Assembly: GCA_963989385.1 (NCBI GenBank)
Contig: OZ022500.1
Location: 24,690,460-24,754,459, forward strand
Length of the DNA stretch: 64,000 bases
Direction of reading: 5' to 3'
From: Ctena decussata
Taxonomy: Eukaryota > Mollusca > Bivalvia > Lucinida > Lucinidae
In this document: piece after piece, positions 60,317-64,000 of the stretch
Layout: every line of letters begins with the position of its first letter
How positions within the stretch are numbered: the first letter of the stretch is position 1
Program-made: the position numbers and the translations under genes
Notes under the pieces: generated by a model
The model's input: the letters and a program-made list of their open reading frames with translations, nothing else
The model's database searches: none
What the model was told of the DNA's origin: nothing

Positions 60317-62024
60317 ATTTAAGAGACAAAACAAGAAGACAAAATAACAATTTTAAACCGAGCCGGAAACACAAGTTTAGGTTTCGGTTATGGTTGTGCC
60401 TAAAATTACTATTTTAACCCATTACAAATACCTTTGCACTCATAACATATAAATGCAAACTTTCTGCGCTCATGTTTATAACTGACCATTGTTCTTTTTT
60501 TTAAGTTCAAAAATAAAAGAAACACAATAAAATAAAAAGCTTTTACGCTCTTGGACAATCTTTACTAATGTTATACGAAACGCTTAGGACACGCACAAGC
60601 GTCTGGCCCATACTAGGTGTTTTTGTCTATTTGGACATTGACACCAGCAGGGCACATTGTTGCTTCGTACTGAGTAGCCATATGTACCATAAAGTGTCAT
60701 AATTTTAATCAGGATGATATATGATTACACACATTGCTCGCATTTTCGTAATTTATTATCGCAATCTTTCTTGTTCAACGAGGCTAAAGTCCCTATGCGG
60801 CAAGAATACTGGTCTAAGACACCAATCGTGATGCTGCAAGGGACTTAGCGCTTTCTGTTTCATCGAACATCTCAACAGCCATACTAATAATGGGGCTTTT
60901 ATACTGAAGTCACATTCAGATCCAAATTTGATTGTCGCCCGTGAAATCAAATTAATACAATGCCTGTTGACGATGCCCTTTTTATACCGGTCTTCTTCTT
61001 CAACCATTGACATGAAATAACTGACCTACAAACTACAGGTCCCGTCTATTAATTTACTGCATCAGATTCTGCTATCATAAAGTTGAATCATCGTAGATTC
61101 ACTGTGTATCTTATCAACGTAGTGTGGCTGAGGGGTTCAAATGTCCGAAAACATATATACCCCCTTGAGACTTCGCACATAGAACGGATTCAAATCATCC
61201 CGCTACATCAATTATTTAAACCTTGAAGCGATTACAACGATTTTCTTGTCAGTTTCACTCAACGTTGTGTCCCGCTAAAACAGAGCTAAGAATTAGTTCA
61301 CACTCATTTCAAGGCTACTCAAGAACATTGACAATCAAACGTGCTATAAATAAACGTATACTTGTTTTTGGTTGTCCATGATCTTACAGCAATTTATATC
61401 ATGTTTTCACCAGACCAATCAGAGACTGCTCATTTTGGGACACTTTGAGGTCATTTTATACGTAACGCATATGAAACACACAAGCATCATACATAGATCG
61501 AAAGCTGTAAATTCTTTCAATACTCGCATGAGTTCCTAACTGTGGCTGTGTTTTATCAACATGACCAATACTTAAAGCGAACAGGTAATTCTTCATGTTT
61601 AACCGCCTACTGTCTATCGTTCAGCCAAGTTACATTTTATCCGCGTGAGTAGTTAGCCAAAACGTACGTGTAGACAGCTTTTCTTGTTATTGAAGAGATA
61701 CGCTGCGATTCTTTCCTCCCAATAAGTAAAATCACTTAGGCGGAGTGTTTAACAACCTATTTTCCTACTCTCGTGTTTATTAGCAAAGAACATTCTCTCA
61801 CTTAATCAACACCGACGCAGCAATTTGTCAGAAAACATTCTCAATGATATATTTATTCAAGTCAGAGTAAATAAGCTCCCGTAGACAAGGTAATGTTTTT
61901 TCTCATACTTATTTCAATACCGCTCGCACACTGTGGAGCAAAGTTGAGGACACTGTGCAGTTGAAGCCAGAAGTTAAAGAAACCACTTGCTGGGCTATTT
62001 ATAGGGATCAAACATAAACGTTTG

Positions 62025-62096
62025 CAGGGTCCCGAGGGTGATGTTGAACACTTTGGCCGAGGTTTTCAACATCACCTGAGGGACCTTGCAAACGTT
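62025..62096. repeat. Hairpin of about 72 bp
   Basis: CGTTTGCAGGGTCCCGAGGG, TGATGTTGAA and their inverted partners (TTCAACATCACCTGAGGGAC, CTTGCAAACG). Confidence 0.8.
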
Positions 62097-62362
62097 AATG
62101 CATTGAAAAAAAAATGTTTGATCGCTATTATTGCATTAATTCAACTACAATGCTACAAAAATAACGAAAATGTTGGCGTACTATTTTTCGGCCTCATTGC
62201 CATTACCTTGCTGATTCCTACACGCATTATGCATATCTATAATAATCCTCGTTTCAGGCCATTGTCAGCTACCTTGAATTTTTGTGCAATCTTGTCTATG
62301 GTCTCTGGCGGTTTGGTCACCTGTATTGCTGCTGCCCAATCTGCCTTCTGTTTTGTTTTGTT

Positions 62363-62416
62363 ATGCCCCCGTGACGATAGTCAGGGGGCATTAAGATTTG
62401 CCCCTGTCTGTCTGTC

Positions 62417-62447
<31 letters not shown>

Positions 62448-63460
62448 TCGTCACGCTTTATGGTATAGAGTTTGTGTAATCAACTCCTCCCACAGTTTTC
62501 AATGGATCTGTTTTAAACTTTGCATACATGTTGGGGACATATTGAAGATGTGCATGTGGATTTTTGTTGGACCTAAAATTAATTTTGACAGAATTACGGC
62601 CTTTTGAACTTAGTCATTTTAGGCAAATTTTTGCATTGTAGGGTATAGAGTTTGTGTAATCAACTCCTACCACAGTTTTCAACGGATCTTTTTCAAACCT
62701 TGCATACATGTTATGGACATATTGAAGATGTGCATGTGGATTTTTGTTGGACCTAAAATTAATTTTGACAGAATTACGGCCTTTTGAACTTAGTCATTTT
62801 AGGCAAATTTTTGCATTGTAGGGTATAGAGTTTGTGTAATCAACTCCTTCCACAGTTTTCAATGGATCTTTTTCAAACCTTTCATACATGTTGTGGACAT
62901 ATTGAAGATGTGCATGTGGATTTTTGTTGGACCTATAATTAATTTTGACAGAATTACGGCCTTTTGAACTTAGTCATTCTAGGCAAATTTTTGCATTGTA
63001 GGGTATAGAGTTTGTGTAATCAACTCCTCTCACAGTTTTCAACGGATCTTTTTCAAACTTTGCATACATGCTATGAATGTATTGAAAATGTGCATGTGGG
63101 TTTTTGATGGCACTAGAATTAATTTTGACAGAATTATGGCCTTTTGAACTTAGTCATTCTAGGGAAATTTTGCATTGTAGGGTATGGATTTTGTGTTATC
63201 AACTTGCTCCACAGTTTTCAATGGATCTTTTTCAAACCTTGTCTACATATGGTGGACATATTTGAAGATATGATGAGGCATATTGATAGGTCTAGAATTA
63301 ATTTTGACAGAATCACAGCCTTTTTAACTTAGTCATTTTGGGCAGTTTTTTTCATGGCAGGTTACGTTTTCAATGGATTCTTTGTAGGTGCTTTATGGAT
63401 ATACATATCATGTGACAGGCGCTGCACGGGGGCATCATTAGTGTCTTACAGACACAATTT
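62363..63460 (+). mobile_element. Array-bearing element: 5' hairpin, (CTGT/CCGT)n, 180-bp tandem units, 3' hairpin
   Basis: A hairpin at 62363-62392 (ATGCCCCCGTGAC / AGTCAGGGGGCA) is followed by a CTGT/CCGT tract (62403-62450). Five units of 180 bp then start at about 62462, 62641, 62821, 63001 and 63180 (GGGTATAGAGTTTGTGTAAT). The last unit decays. The end has GGGGGCAT and the small hairpin GTGTCTTACAGACAC at about 63440. The 148-codon frame at 62022-62468 merely runs into this repeat. Confidence 0.85.
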
Positions 63461-64000
63461 TCTAGTTTTGTAATTAAAATAAAAAAAATAACAAAAATAG
63501 ATGTTGATGCTGTTATTGGGGTAGCTGAATTGTGTCAATTTCTGTGTGTATGTGCTTCTTTCCCTCTTTGCTTTGAGAGCGGATTGTGGGATTTGATTGC
63601 ATTAATTCCTGACCATTGCCCATCTTTTTACTTTAGCAGCATTTCACAAGTCATAATCGTGTTCATCAAAGTTTTCACTCTCGATGTCGTCTGCACTTTC
63701 ATTTTTACATTTCGACGTTGTGTGCCCGCTTGGTTTTGTTGTTCCCTTCTTCTAACCATTATTTGTGTTTCTAACTGTAACATTCCTAGATATCTTCATT
63801 TATATTTTTGTGGGCGTGGTCTTCCTTGAGTATTTTCGTTTGATACTAAATATACTGGCCATGCGGCTGTACATAGTACGATCTGTTGGAAATATCTGTT
63901 GTAATATGTAAGCTCTGCGGTAAATGTTTTGGCACTACAATCGCAAGACGTTTACGCCTTAATATATTCATATCTTCCCATAGGGAATCATTGCCTTATT

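Larger units (their letters stand above)
46316..64000. other. Upstream region of the nAChR gene, no recognisable coding gene
   Basis: Contains palindromic MITEs, a CRE/CCAAT-rich patch, a tRNA-derived SINE, foldbacks and a second array element. Stretches 47510-49240, 51040-52060, 52840-54180, 57060-58000, 58530-60240 and 60320-62000 are AT-rich with no family I recognise. The first non-coding exon and promoter of the nAChR gene should lie here or just above exon 1. Confidence 0.6.

Noticed and set aside
62022..62468. Plus-strand frame of 148 codons with hydrophobic parts
   Set aside because: It starts in a hairpin and ends in the CTGT/CCGT tract of an element, with no family resemblance.
63530..63829. 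Plus-strand frame of 99 codons, cysteine and phenylalanine rich
   Set aside because: Composition follows T-rich DNA and there is no recognisable motif or neighbouring exon.

Overview
The window is eukaryotic, intron-rich and AT-rich. It most likely comes from a bivalve mollusc. The coding exons look lophotrochozoan, and the introns are packed with repeats of a mollusc-like style: palindromic MITEs, elements made of a hairpin plus a (CCGT)n tract plus a tandem array, and a tRNA-derived SINE. I cannot name the species from the sequence alone.

I can support one protein-coding gene. It is a complete alpha-type nicotinic acetylcholine receptor (nAChR) subunit on the minus strand, spread over about 40 kb. 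Seven coding segments join in perfect phase into a 489-residue protein: exon 1 (46195-46273, signal peptide), exon 2 (20223-20434), exon 3 (19499-19608), exon 4 (17247-17701), a TM2 exon, exon 6 (8278-8393, TM3) and exon 7 (6462-6872, intracellular loop and TM4). All splice sites are canonical. A poly(A) signal lies about 110 bp after the stop. The agonist-box aromatics, the Cys-loop and the vicinal cysteine pair are all present.

The most interesting point is the TM2 exon. It exists in three tandem intact copies (C 13190-13276, B 12820-12903, A 11906-11992). All have the same phase and consensus splice sites, so the gene looks built for alternative use of the pore-lining helix and the TM2-TM3 linker. 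This resembles the exon 8a/8b/8c cassette of the insect alpha6 nAChR gene but sits in a different kind of subunit: the ion filter before TM2 reads Pro-Thr instead of Gly-Glu, which suggests an anion-selective (inhibitory) acetylcholine receptor. Decayed exon pieces next to copy A and between copies A and B suggest that duplication in this cluster is ongoing or recent.

Layout: 1-6346 is 3' flank with repeats. 6347-46315 is the nAChR gene. Its first coding intron is 25.8 kb and holds a 4.4-kb long-TIR element, a 3.3-kb element with a 145-bp tandem array, several hairpin MITEs and nested elements. 46316-64000 is upstream DNA with repeats, a CRE/CCAAT-rich patch at about 47.3-47.5 kb, and a second array element at 62.4-63.4 kb. 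I found no second gene. The remaining long reading frames fall in repeats or lack any recognisable family.
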